A stretch of DNA of 64,000 nucleotides, taken from positions 930,001 to 994,000 of the forward strand of contig NC_015145.1 in the NCBI RefSeq assembly GCF_000189535.1. Direction: 5' to 3'. Source of the stretch: Pseudarthrobacter phenanthrenivorans Sphe3. Its GTDB lineage: Bacteria > Actinomycetota > Actinomycetes > Actinomycetales > Micrococcaceae. The position numbers and the translations under genes were made by a program. Below, piece by piece: positions 46,060 to 54,609 of the stretch (positions are counted from its first letter, which is position 1; every line of letters starts with the position of its first letter). The notes below the pieces were generated by a model. It did not search any database. It was given only the letters and a program-made list of their open reading frames with translations, and was not told where the DNA came from.

Positions 46060-46808
46060 CCGTACATCAGCGAGCCCGGCGTGGTGAGCTTCTCACCGGT
46101 CTCCAGCCAGGTCTTCAGGCCGGAGAGGATCATGGGCCAACCGCCGTAGAGCTGCTCGTTGGCTCCTTCCCGGAGGTCGCTGTGGGTGACGGTCAGGAGG
46201 CAGGAATCACCCACGGGCTCGATCTCCCAGGTCACCTTCGAGGTTCCCTCGGCCTTGACGTCCTCGCCCCACAGTGCGCGCATGGTCTGGACGAGCCGGC
46301 GCGGCGGGTCCACTTCCAGGTTCTCGCCCTCACCAAGCGGTCCGTCAGCCTTGGCGTTGTTCATCACGAAGCGTCCGCCCGGCGTCCAGTCCGACTCGAT
46401 GGTGTTCCCGAACTGGTACTTGCTGCGGATCTCACTGTCCGTGATGGCTTCCCAGAGCCGTTCCGGCGTGGTCTTGATGTAGATTTCGAAGATTTTCTCC
46501 ATGGGACTTTCCAATCTGGATTTGAGGTCGCTGAGGCCAGCGGCCCATGGTTCTGCATATTTGCTCACCCAGCGGTCGTGGACGAGCCGGATGGGCACCG
46601 GGTTCAGGAAATGCAGCTTTTCACGCCCCCGACGGCGGGCCACCACCAGTCCGGCTTCCTCCAGGATCCGGAGATGTTTCGCGATCCCGAACCGGCTCAT
46701 CTCGAACCGGCTTTCGAGGGCGCGGAGCGTCTGTCCGTCCTGGCGGAACAGCTCGTCGAGCAGGTCCCTGCGGGTGGGGTCGGCGAGTGCCCTGAACACT
46801 GCGTCCAT
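46056..46808 (-). CDS. ArsR-type HTH fused to SRPBCC (AHSA1-like) domain
   Basis: A 250-residue fusion. Residues 1-100 are an ArsR-type winged helix (MDAVFRALADPTRRDLLDEL, FEMSRFGIAKHLRILEEAGLV). Residues about 112-250 form an SRPBCC/Aha1-like ligand-binding domain (FEIYIKTTPERLWEAITDSE, TPGGRFVMNNA). Such fusions can act as ligand-responsive repressors. The ATG at 46808 is chosen because a perfect palindrome that is the probable operator lies 10 bases upstream; an in-frame start at 46838 would sit inside that palindrome. Autorepression is likely. Confidence 0.9.
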   Translation of the reverse strand: MDAVFRALADPTRRDLLDELFRQDGQTLRALESRFEMSRFGIAKHLRILEEAGLVVARRRGREKLHFLNPVPIRLVHDRWVSKYAEPWAAGLSDLKSRLESPMEKIFEIYIKTTPERLWEAITDSEIRSKYQFGNTIESDWTPGGRFVMNNAKADGPLGEGENLEVDPPRRLVQTMRALWGEDVKAEGTSKVTWEIEPVGDSCLLTVTHSDLREGANEQLYGGWPMILSGLKTWLETGEKLTTPGSLMYG

Positions 46809-46818
46809 GGAACAAATA

Positions 46819-46842
46819 ATAGGTGACCATATGGTCACCTAT
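46819..46842. promoter_or_regulatory. Perfect 24-bp palindromic operator upstream of the ArsR-type gene
   Basis: A perfect dyad with half-site ATAGGTGACCAT centred between 46830 and 46831. It lies 10 bases upstream of the regulator's ATG and 8 bases past the stop of the upstream MscS gene. Position, symmetry and size suit binding by an ArsR dimer. Confidence 0.8.
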
Positions 46843-46849
46843 CAAGGGT

Positions 46850-48085
46850 CTAGTTACGGGACGCCAGCGTCTGGTCCCGGTCCTGGAATACCTCCTCGCC
46901 GGGTCCGGTGAAGGCGCGGGACCGCTGGACTGCTTCGATGGAGCCGGTGAACAACTGGGATTCATGCGGGTCGGCAGGCGTGCGGGCACCGGCGGCAGCG
47001 GGCGAACCCAGCCCGCGCAGCGGCTGCTGGCGGCGCGAGGAGGTGGCGCCGTCGGACGCTGCCTCGGTCCAGCGCTGCTGCGGAAGGGCCTGCGGATGGC
47101 CCTGTTGCAGGAAGGTGACCATGGCCTCGCGGATGAGGCAGCGCAGGTCGAACAGGGCGGCGCTGTCCGCGGCGCTCACCAGGATCCGGACCCGGACAAA
47201 TCCGCCGGTGGCGTCCGTGATCTGCAGGATGCCCACGCGCTGGTCCCACAGCTCCGTCCCGGCCAGGACGGTGCGCAGCTCGGCGCGCATGTCCTCCACG
47301 GGCGCGCGCCAGTCGAGGTCGAACTCCACGGTGCCCATCACCTCGGACTGGCGGCGGGTCCAGTTCTCGAACGGCGTGGTGGTGAAGTAGGTGGACGGGA
47401 GGATGAGGCGGCGGTCGTCCCAAATGTGTACCACCACGTAGGTGAGCGTGATTTCCTCGATCCGGCCCCATTCCTTCTGGACCACCACCACGTCATCAAC
47501 ACGGATAGCGTCTGTGAACGCCAGTTGCATCCCCGCGAAGACGTTCACCAGGGATGTCTGGGCGGCGAGTCCGGCCACGATTGAGATCACGCCGGCGGAG
47601 GCCAGCAGCCCGGCGCCGAGGGCCTGGATGGCCGGGAAGGTCAGCATCACCGAGCCGGCGGCGAGCACCACCACCAGCGCAACACCGATCCGCCGGGCCA
47701 GGATCATCTGGGTGCGCAGCCGCCGGGCACGTCGGTTGTCCGCGACGTCCACGCTGTACCGGCCCAGCACCACAGCTTCGATGATCAGCAGCACCGCCAC
47801 GGCCAGCCAGGCCAGGGAACCAATGAGGGCAATCAGCAGCAGATGGTCGACGCCGCCGTGCCAGTTTTCGCCAGCGGCCGTGAGTCCCAGCGCGGCCCGG
47901 ACGCCGATCAGGCACAGCGCCAGGCGCAGCGGCTGGCGGGCGATTCGGGACGTGGCCTGCAGCTCCGGGCGCTTGCGGTTGAGGCGCAGGACGAGCTTGC
48001 GCAGCAGCCAGGACAGGACCAGGCCTGCGGCCACTGCCAGGGTGACGGCAATGAAGGGCATGGCGGGATTGAGTAGGTCTTGCAT
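46850..48085 (-). CDS. MscS-type mechanosensitive channel
   Basis: A 411-residue membrane protein of the small-conductance mechanosensitive channel family. Four hydrophobic segments occupy about residues 8-175. The pore helix region ALGAGLLASAGVISIVAGLAAQTSLVNVFAG matches the Gly/Ala-rich TM3 of MscS (given in part by position, about 155-185). The cytosolic beta domain follows (VDDVVVVQKEWGRIEEITLTYVVV region). A Pro/Ser-rich tail of about 70 residues after residue 340 is extra. It lets solutes out on osmotic downshift. Confidence 0.88.
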   Translation of the reverse strand: MQDLLNPAMPFIAVTLAVAAGLVLSWLLRKLVLRLNRKRPELQATSRIARQPLRLALCLIGVRAALGLTAAGENWHGGVDHLLLIALIGSLAWLAVAVLLIIEAVVLGRYSVDVADNRRARRLRTQMILARRIGVALVVVLAAGSVMLTFPAIQALGAGLLASAGVISIVAGLAAQTSLVNVFAGMQLAFTDAIRVDDVVVVQKEWGRIEEITLTYVVVHIWDDRRLILPSTYFTTTPFENWTRRQSEVMGTVEFDLDWRAPVEDMRAELRTVLAGTELWDQRVGILQITDATGGFVRVRILVSAADSAALFDLRCLIREAMVTFLQQGHPQALPQQRWTEAASDGATSSRRQQPLRGLGSPAAAGARTPADPHESQLFTGSIEAVQRSRAFTGPGEEVFQDRDQTLASRN

Positions 48086-48148
48086 CCTTTAACCTCTACC
48101 AATGTTCGCCCCCGGGGCAGAAATCCGCCGTCGGGCACTATCCGGAAA

Positions 48149-49222
48149 TTAGCCCTGCAGCGAGTAGGCCTTGGGCAGCTTCAGGCCGCGTTCCTCCATG
48201 ACGGTGCGCAGGCGGGTGGGGTAGTCGGTGATGATGCCGTCCACGCCCAGGTCCATCAAACGCTCCATGTCCGCGGTGGTGTTCACGGTCCACGGTATGA
48301 CGGGCAGTCCGAGTTCGTGGGCTTCGGCGATCATCTGCGGGCTGACGGAGCGGAACGTGGGGGAGACGACGTCGTACCCCTGTGCGGCTGCGGCCTTGGG
48401 CAGGGAGCCGTCATAGTCGTCGATGTCGATGCCGCCCAGGTTGCGGCTGGCGCCGGGCTGGCCCACGCCCATCCAGGCGTCGCCGCTGGAAAGCGCCACG
48501 AGCGGCAGCTCCGGGGCGAGTTGTTTGGTGAGGTTCAGGGAGGACCAGTCGAAGGACTGCAGGGTGGAGCGGTCGGCCATGCCGGAGGCCTGGATCTCGG
48601 CCACCACGGCGCGGGTGAGGGATTCCATCCCGGCGCCGCCGATCTGGCTGCTTTCCACCTTGGTCTCCACGTTGAAGCCCACCTTCGCGGCGCCGGTGTC
48701 GCGGACCAGCTGGTACACATCCTTGAGCTCGGCGATCCGGTTGCCCTCGATGACGTCCTGCTCCGGGTAGCCGGCAAGCTGGGTGTAGCCGCAGTCCAGG
48801 GTCTTGACCTGGGCAAGGGACAGCTCTGCCACCCGATCGCCCACGTACGGGAATTCGGGGTCGCCGGCCTTGGCGGGTGCGGTGTCCACGCACTTGGCGG
48901 CCTGGATAATGTCGTCATGCCAGACGATCACCTTGCCGTCCTCGGTCAGGTGGGTGTCCAGTTCCAGGGTGGTCACGCCGAGGGCCAGGGAGTTCGCAAA
49001 CGCGGCCAGCGACTCCTCGGTCCACTCGCCGCGGCCGCCGCGGTGGCTCTGCAGGTCGAACGAGCCGTTGCGCTCGTTGACCTTCAGGGCGGAGGTGGCG
49101 GCACCGGCAGCGTTCGACGACGGCGTGGCGGATTCGTTTTCAGTGCTCGCGACGGCGGGGCCCGCCGAAGCGACCACGGCGAGAAGGGCGGCGGCTGCCG
49201 CGGACGTCAGGACTGTGCGCAT
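48149..49222 (-). CDS. Secreted glycerophosphodiester phosphodiesterase
   Basis: A 357-residue exported GDPD. A signal peptide (about residues 1-25, ending near GPAVAS) is followed by the TIM-barrel domain. Catalytic motifs are SHRGGRGEWTEES (His, Arg), TLELDTHLTEDGKVIVWHDD (Glu, Asp, His) and the later FNVETKVE. It cleaves glycerophosphodiesters to glycerol-3-phosphate and an alcohol outside the membrane. The length is normal. MscS follows after 63 bases in the same direction. Confidence 0.92.
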   Translation of the reverse strand: MRTVLTSAAAAALLAVVASAGPAVASTENESATPSSNAAGAATSALKVNERNGSFDLQSHRGGRGEWTEESLAAFANSLALGVTTLELDTHLTEDGKVIVWHDDIIQAAKCVDTAPAKAGDPEFPYVGDRVAELSLAQVKTLDCGYTQLAGYPEQDVIEGNRIAELKDVYQLVRDTGAAKVGFNVETKVESSQIGGAGMESLTRAVVAEIQASGMADRSTLQSFDWSSLNLTKQLAPELPLVALSSGDAWMGVGQPGASRNLGGIDIDDYDGSLPKAAAAQGYDVVSPTFRSVSPQMIAEAHELGLPVIPWTVNTTADMERLMDLGVDGIITDYPTRLRTVMEERGLKLPKAYSLQG

Positions 49223-49344
49223 GTGATGGTTCCTCCTGGATGACGGGGCCGGCTGTACCGCCGGTGACCCGTCAACGCTAGGCGGAACAGGTTGCCTGCC
49301 GGGTGCAGGAAGTTGGAGGGAAGGTTAACAGGGAAAGCTTGGCC

Positions 49345-50610
49345 CTAGGCAGGGTCCTCCACCTTTTCCGGCACGGGCAGCTCCGCCTGCCGCCCCACCG
49401 GACGCGGCTCCAGCCACACCCGCTCCCGCGGACCCGGCGGGTACGCGTGCCGCTTCCCGGTAAGGGTGATGATCCAGGCGGCCACCACCGGCAGCGCCGC
49501 GGCCACCGGAACCAGCATGGGGCCGCCCAGTACCAGCGCGGCCGAACCGTAGAGGGCGCCCACGGTGATGCCCAGCTGGATGGTAAGCACCGTGAGTCCG
49601 TTCGCGGCTTCCTGGTACTCACCGCCTGCCCGCAGGATGGCGGACTGGTTGTAGATGCCGATGGCGCCCAGCCCTGCACCCCAAACGGCCATGAGGACCA
49701 GCGCCACCACGAAGTTGCCCGCCGCAAGGGGTAGGAAGAACATGGACAGCGCGATCGCCGTCGTCGTTACAAGGAGCGAACGCCGCGGCCGGGAGTCCAC
49801 GGTGAGGCCCGCGATCCAGATGCCCAGCAGGCCGGAGCCGCCCAGGACAGTCAGCGACAGGCTGATGGCGTATTCCGGGAAGCCGGCGTCGCGGATGAAC
49901 GGGGCGATGTAGGTGAACAGTGCGAAGTGGGCCAGGACCAGCAGCGGCCAGGCGACAGCCACCGGCTTCACCCCCGGCTGGGCGATGGCCTTGCGCAGCG
50001 ACGGGCGGACGGCGTCGGAAATGCGCTGGACCCGCGGCAGCAGGAAGAAGGCAAGGACCGTCAGGACCAGGCCGAACCCTGCCAGCACCAGGAACGCGGC
50101 CCGCCAGCCGAGGAAACCACCCAGCGCCGTGCCAACGGGGGCGCCGATGGCCAGGCCCAGGCTGTTGCCGCTGAAGACGATGGCCAGGGCCTTGCCCACC
50201 TTGTCCGCCGGAACCACCCTGGCGACGAACGGCGCCATGGTGGTCCACAGCAGGCCGTGGGCAAGGCCGCCCACCAGGCGGGCGATCATCGCGGCCGTGA
50301 AGTCCGGGGCGAGTCCCACCATGGCGTTGCTGGCGGCGAAAGTCAGGACGAGCCCCACCAGCAGAGCGTGCCGCGGGATCCTGCCCAGCAGCCGGGCCGC
50401 CGGGACCACCGTGACCACAATGACGGCGGCATAAGCTGCCGCCAGGTAGCCGGCCACCGGTTCGGACACGTCCAGGCCGCTGCTGATTTGCGGCAGCAGC
50501 CCGGACGGCAGGAGCTCGGTGGTGATGGCGGTAAAGGCAATGGTGGCCAGGACCACCATTGCGGCGTAGGGAAAACGGGCAGGCGCCGGCGCGGAAATCG
50601 CGGAAGACAT
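49345..50610 (-). CDS. MFS transporter, AraJ/Cmx-like
   Basis: A 421-residue major facilitator with 12 helices. ITTELLPSGLLPQISSGLDVSEPVAGYL is the N-terminal block of the AraJ/Cmx group (given in part, residues about 28-55), which includes chloramphenicol and sugar efflux proteins. The motif C region NSLGLAIGAPVGTALGG is present. The ATG at 50610 is chosen; ATG at 50625 would add five residues. It is separated by 187 bases from the sulfosugar operon upstream and its link to that operon is unclear. Confidence 0.85.
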   Translation of the reverse strand: MSSAISAPAPARFPYAAMVVLATIAFTAITTELLPSGLLPQISSGLDVSEPVAGYLAAAYAAVIVVTVVPAARLLGRIPRHALLVGLVLTFAASNAMVGLAPDFTAAMIARLVGGLAHGLLWTTMAPFVARVVPADKVGKALAIVFSGNSLGLAIGAPVGTALGGFLGWRAAFLVLAGFGLVLTVLAFFLLPRVQRISDAVRPSLRKAIAQPGVKPVAVAWPLLVLAHFALFTYIAPFIRDAGFPEYAISLSLTVLGGSGLLGIWIAGLTVDSRPRRSLLVTTTAIALSMFFLPLAAGNFVVALVLMAVWGAGLGAIGIYNQSAILRAGGEYQEAANGLTVLTIQLGITVGALYGSAALVLGGPMLVPVAAALPVVAAWIITLTGKRHAYPPGPRERVWLEPRPVGRQAELPVPEKVEDPA

Positions 50611-50743
50611 GGGGGCGGGATCCATTCAAGGGAAGGTGTGGAACGCGGCGTTGCTGGCCGGACAAATTCCTCCATTAAATTTACAGGATCACGCCCCCTG
50701 CTCCATGCCTTCTCCGGCGAGTCGAACCGTGTCCGGGCCCACT

Positions 50744-50771
50744 CCGCCAGCCGCCAGCCGCCAGCCGCCGG
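50744..50771. repeat. Heptamer tandem repeat, four units
   Basis: Three exact CCGCCAG units and a fourth with one change (CCGCCGG), in the intergenic region between the small 62-residue gene and the MFS gene. It is probably slippage in GC-rich DNA. Confidence 0.8.
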
Positions 50772-50812
50772 ACCCGGTCCGGAGCCGGCGGGGACGGCCC
50801 GCTGCCCGCGGG

Positions 50813-51001
50813 CTACCGGGAACCGAAGTCTGTGTCGGTGTAGGACCCCGGCCGGACGGACGGGCCGCCCTGGCAGGTGCAGGTGCCCTGCACGTCGATC
50901 CGCACGGCCACCGGTGCGCCGGCGTCGAGGCGCAGGTTCAACGGGTTGGCGTCCCCAGCGGTGATCTTGAGGACTGGTTTTTCGGAAGTAATGGCTGACA
51001 T
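50813..51001 (-). CDS. 62-residue protein at the end of the sulfosugar operon, function unknown
   Basis: Short gene with AAAGGACAG just before the ATG at 51001, 49 bases after the isomerase gene and in the same direction. The protein has no signal peptide and no membrane helix. The centre is beta-rich (VAVRIDVQGT) and is followed by CTCQGG and a polar tail GSYTDTDFGSR. I do not recognise it. The good ribosome site, in-operon position and normal codon use support it as real. Confidence 0.6.
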   Translation of the reverse strand: MSAITSEKPVLKITAGDANPLNLRLDAGAPVAVRIDVQGTCTCQGGPSVRPGSYTDTDFGSR

Positions 51002-51050
51002 GGCTGTCCTTTCATGAAGGGGTTTAGGCGGGTTGCCTGGTGAAGTTGTT

Positions 51051-52310
51051 TTACTGGCCTGGCCGGCTTCCGCTGATCCGTGCGTCCAGCAGGCCTGCCG
51101 CGACTGCCGGAGCCAGCCCGGGCGCCAGCGGAAGCCGCGGGACCACCAGGCAGTGCCACAGGTGGTAAATGTCAGCCTTGCCGGACCATACGGTGGAGCT
51201 GACATTGCCGTTCTCGTCCAGTTCCTGCTTCCAGGAGCCGTGCTCGTAGTCGATGAACCAGTCGCGGGCGTGGTCCCAGATCCGCTCATACCAGTCGGCG
51301 TACTTCTGCTCGCCGGTGGCGATGTAGAGGGCGGCAGCACCTCCGATGGCCTCCGCAGGCACCCAGCGGATGCGGGTGGTGACAACCGGTTTGCCGTCCC
51401 AGTCGACGGTGTAGACAAAGCCTGGGTGGCCATCGGGCTCCCAGGCGTCGCGGATGGCCGCGTCGAACAGCCCGCGCGCGTCGTCCAGCAGCCAGCCCGG
51501 GACGTCCAGGCCGCGGGCCTCAAGCCCGGCGCGGAGGTGGAGGAGCAGGCGGGCCCACTCAACCCAGTGTCCGGGAGTTCCGCCGTAGGCGCGGAACTGG
51601 CTGGCCCGGTCATCGGTGTTGTACTCCGGCATCGGGTTCCACTCCGGGTCGAAGTGCTCGAAGACGCGGTAGTTGTTGTTGCGGGCGAAGTTGTGGATCA
51701 GCACCTCGGCGATGTGCAGGGCACGTTCCAGCCAGCGGTTCTCCCCGGTCACGTCGGCGACGATGAGGTAGGCCTCCACCGAGTGCATGCTGGCGTTGCC
51801 GCCGCGGTATGCCTCGGTTTCCGTGAACTCCCGGTTCCACGAGTCGAAGCACATGTTGGCCTCGTGGTCCCAGAACTTCGTGTCGGCGATCCGCAGCGCC
51901 TCGTCCAGCAGTTCGCGCGCTCCGGGACGCCCCGCGGCTACCGCACTGGCGGCGGCGAGGAGGACGAACGAGTGCTGGTAGCCGGACTTGGTGTCGTTCA
52001 CAGGGCCGTTCTCGTCCACCTCCGCGTACCAGCCGCCGAACTCATCATCGTGGAGGGCCCCGTTGAGTGCCCCGATGCCGTGGTCCACCAGGAGCGCGGC
52101 ACCCGGCCGTCCCATCAAAGCCGCAACGGAAAAACTGTGGACCATCCGGGCGGTGATCCAGAGATGGGTGGGCTTGTCGGCGAAAACCTTGCCGTAGTTG
52201 TCGAGCCAGCCGAATCCGGTAGGGACCTTGGCTGCCGCGGAGAAGTTGATCAGCCGGTCGGTTTCCGCCTCGAGCCAACGGGCATGTGCGGCACTGTTCA
52301 GCCACGTCAT
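51051..52310 (-). CDS. AGE-family isomerase, probable sulfoquinovose isomerase (YihS-like)
   Basis: A 419-residue (alpha/alpha)6-barrel protein of the N-acylglucosamine 2-epimerase family. The family His residues are visible in [40 protein letters not shown] and [13 protein letters not shown]. YihS of the E. coli sulfo-EMP pathway belongs to this group and converts sulfoquinovose to 6-deoxy-6-sulfofructose. The operon also holds the next two enzymes of that pathway, so this is the likely function. AGAGGAA precedes the ATG. Other aldose-ketose interconversions of the family remain possible. Confidence 0.85.
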   Translation of the reverse strand: MTWLNSAAHARWLEAETDRLINFSAAAKVPTGFGWLDNYGKVFADKPTHLWITARMVHSFSVAALMGRPGAALLVDHGIGALNGALHDDEFGGWYAEVDENGPVNDTKSGYQHSFVLLAAASAVAAGRPGARELLDEALRIADTKFWDHEANMCFDSWNREFTETEAYRGGNASMHSVEAYLIVADVTGENRWLERALHIAEVLIHNFARNNNYRVFEHFDPEWNPMPEYNTDDRASQFRAYGGTPGHWVEWARLLLHLRAGLEARGLDVPGWLLDDARGLFDAAIRDAWEPDGHPGFVYTVDWDGKPVVTTRIRWVPAEAIGGAAALYIATGEQKYADWYERIWDHARDWFIDYEHGSWKQELDENGNVSSTVWSGKADIYHLWHCLVVPRLPLAPGLAPAVAAGLLDARISGSRPGQ

Positions 52311-52352
52311 GGTAATTCCTCTTTCTGATGCAGGTGCAGGTGAAATTGTGGG

Positions 52353-53096
52353 TCAGCCGACAGCGCTGAGGACGCCGCGGATGATAGTGGCGGCCGCTCC
52401 CAGGTAGGCCAGGATAATCAGCAGGATCTGGGCGGCGCGGGCGGGGACGAACTTCGATGCGACGTCTCCCAGCACCAGCCCGGCCAGGCAGGCCACGGCG
52501 ACGGCCGCCCACATGCCCCACGGCATCACAGGGAACGTCTCGGGTGCCGTAATGCCCTTGGAGATGAGCGAGAGTGCGCCGATGGTGAAAAAGTAGGGCT
52601 GCATGGTGGCCGCGAAGGACTTGTGCTGCCACCGGGTGGCGATGGAGTACATGCTGACCGCCGGGCCGCCCACTCCGGCCGCCGTGTTCATGAACCCGCT
52701 CAGGCCGCCGGCCGTGAAGAGATAGCGCCGGCGGGCTGGGAGGGTGGCGGACTTGAGGACCAGCAGGACGGTCAGTCCGGCGGCGAGGATCACTCCGATG
52801 GAGATCTCCAGGACCGCCGCCGGGATGAGGCGGATCAGGAACGCTGCGGGGATGATGCCAAGCAGGGCCGACGCCGAGAGCAGCAGGTACCGCTTCCAGT
52901 CGATGTCCCGGACCACCCGGAAGATGATGGCCCCCGCCGTCACGGCGCCGCACACGTTCACCAGCACCACGCCTTCCACCGGGCCCAGGAGCAGGACCAG
53001 GAAGGGGGCGGCCACCAGGGCGAAACCCATCCCGGTGATCCGCTGCATCCCCGCCCCCATCACTACGGCGCCCAGCACCAGCCCGGTGGTCAGCAC
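52353..53096 (-). CDS. TauE/SafE-family exporter, probably for sulfolactate or sulfite
   Basis: A 247-residue membrane protein with about eight helices and the TauE/SafE layout (GMGFALVAAPFLVLLLGP near the N-terminus, and the second-half repeat SGFMNTAAGVGGPAVSMYSI). Family members export sulfite, sulfoacetate or other sulfonates. In this operon the carbon product left after sulfosugar cleavage would be sulfolactate, so its export is the natural role. The GTG start follows the stop of the aldehyde dehydrogenase gene with no gap (TAG then GTG). Confidence 0.87.
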   Translation of the reverse strand: MLTTGLVLGAVVMGAGMQRITGMGFALVAAPFLVLLLGPVEGVVLVNVCGAVTAGAIIFRVVRDIDWKRYLLLSASALLGIIPAAFLIRLIPAAVLEISIGVILAAGLTVLLVLKSATLPARRRYLFTAGGLSGFMNTAAGVGGPAVSMYSIATRWQHKSFAATMQPYFFTIGALSLISKGITAPETFPVMPWGMWAAVAVACLAGLVLGDVASKFVPARAAQILLIILAYLGAAATIIRGVLSAVG

Positions 53097-54536
53097 CTAG
53101 GGCCTCCAGGCCACGTACTGGACCTCCTCGAATTCCTCGAGGCCAAGGCTTGAACCTTCCCGGCCCAGGCCGGACTGCTTGGCGCCGCCCATGGGTGCAA
53201 AGGCTACGGACGGCAGGGGATCGTTCACGCCCACGATGCCGGCTTCGAGCTGTTCCGGAATGTCCCAGCCGCGCTTCGGGCTGCCGCTCCAGACGTAGGC
53301 GGCAAGGCCCATCTCCGTGGCGTTGGCCTTCCGGATGGCTTCCTCCTCAGAGGAGAACGTGACGACGCCGGCTGCCGGGCCGAACACTTCCTCCGTCACC
53401 AGGGGTGCGTCATCGGGGACGTCCGCCAGCAGGGTGGGTGCCAGGAAGGAGCCCTGGCCGGGGACGTCGGTGCGCTGTGTGACGCGGCGGGCGCCCCGGT
53501 CAAGCGCGTCGTCGATCAGGGCCTGAACCGCTGACACCCGTTCCGCGTCGATGACGGGACCGAGGTCCGGAACCGGTGCGCCGCCGTCGGGAACGCCGTG
53601 GCCGATGCTCAGCGCGTCGAAGCGCGCGCCCAGCCTGGTGGCGAACTCCTCCGCGATGCTGTCCTGGACCAGGAAGCGGTTGGCCGCCACGCAGGACTGT
53701 CCGGTGTTGCGGAGCCGGCCGAGGACGGCGCCCTCCACGGCGGCATCCAGGTCCGCGTCCTCGAAGACGATGAAGGGCGCGTTGCCGCCCAGTTCCAGCA
53801 GCGGCCGCACGACGCGTTCGGAAGCGGAGGCCATGATCTGCCGGCCAACGCCCGTGGAGCCGGTGAAGCTGACGGCCCTGACCGCCGGGTGGGACATCAG
53901 GGCTGCGGTGATTTCCCGGGAGGGGCCGTGGACCAGGTTCACCACGCCGGCGGGGAAGCCGGCATCGTGCAGGACCTCGAACAGTCCGGTGGCAGCAAGC
54001 GGGGCCTTCTCAGACACCCGGCCCACCACGGTGCAGCCGGCGGCCAGCATCGCGGCGAGCTTCCGGGCCTGGATGGAAACCGGGAAGTTCCAGGGCGTGA
54101 GGCTGAGGGCCACGCCGATGGGCTTGCGCGTGCTGATGTGGCGGCGGCCGTGGAGTTCGGGCGGGCTGACGGTGCCCGTGGCGCGGCGCGCTTCCTCCGC
54201 GAACCAGCGGAAGTACTCGGCCGAGAAATCCACTTCCCCCTGTGCTTCGGGAAGCCGTTTGCCTGCCTCGAGCGCCAGGGTGTGGGCGAGCTCCTCGCGG
54301 CGTTCTGCCAGGAGGTCGGCGGCGTTGCGGAGCAAATCGGCCCGGTTGCGGACCGTGCTGCGCGACCAGGAACCGAAGGCCTGTGCCGCGGCGTCGGCGG
54401 CCTTGGTGGCATCGTCGCCGGTGCCCCAGGCCACCTCACCCACGGTGCTGCCGTTGCCGGGATCAGTCACGTCCTTGGCGGTTCCGGCGGCGTGCCAGGT
54501 GCCGTTGACAAGGTGCCGGGCTGATTTGAGGTTCAT
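53097..54536 (-). CDS. Aldehyde dehydrogenase, probable sulfolactaldehyde dehydrogenase
   Basis: A 479-residue NAD(P)-dependent aldehyde dehydrogenase of the succinate-semialdehyde group. Catalytic Cys282 (NTGQSCVAANR) and Glu248 (LELGGNAPF) are present, and TPWNFPVSIQARK and VTEEVFGP are normal. The coenzyme-binding segment that is usually KPAExTP reads VVGRVSEKAPLAA, so the conserved Lys is Arg. In sulfo-EMP-type pathways an enzyme of this family oxidises 3-sulfolactaldehyde to sulfolactate. AAAGG precedes the ATG at 54536. The frame stays open upstream to 55217, but that part overlaps the permease gene and is not coding. Confidence 0.87.
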   Translation of the reverse strand: MNLKSARHLVNGTWHAAGTAKDVTDPGNGSTVGEVAWGTGDDATKAADAAAQAFGSWSRSTVRNRADLLRNAADLLAERREELAHTLALEAGKRLPEAQGEVDFSAEYFRWFAEEARRATGTVSPPELHGRRHISTRKPIGVALSLTPWNFPVSIQARKLAAMLAAGCTVVGRVSEKAPLAATGLFEVLHDAGFPAGVVNLVHGPSREITAALMSHPAVRAVSFTGSTGVGRQIMASASERVVRPLLELGGNAPFIVFEDADLDAAVEGAVLGRLRNTGQSCVAANRFLVQDSIAEEFATRLGARFDALSIGHGVPDGGAPVPDLGPVIDAERVSAVQALIDDALDRGARRVTQRTDVPGQGSFLAPTLLADVPDDAPLVTEEVFGPAAGVVTFSSEEEAIRKANATEMGLAAYVWSGSPKRGWDIPEQLEAGIVGVNDPLPSVAFAPMGGAKQSGLGREGSSLGLEEFEEVQYVAWRP

Positions 54537-54609
54537 GAAGGGTGCCTTTCGTTGGGCTGGGAGGGGGTGGGCACGGCCGGGCGGGGGAGGGCCGCCGTCG
54601 TGATCATCC

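Noticed and set aside
49345..50610. MFS transporter as part of the sulfosugar operon
   Set aside because: It is in the same direction but 187 bases away, of a drug-efflux-like group, and the operon already has an importer and exporter.
51002..51613. Extension of the 62-residue protein to 266 residues
   Set aside because: The upstream frame overlaps the isomerase gene and has the composition of a shadow frame; the good ribosome site is at 51001.
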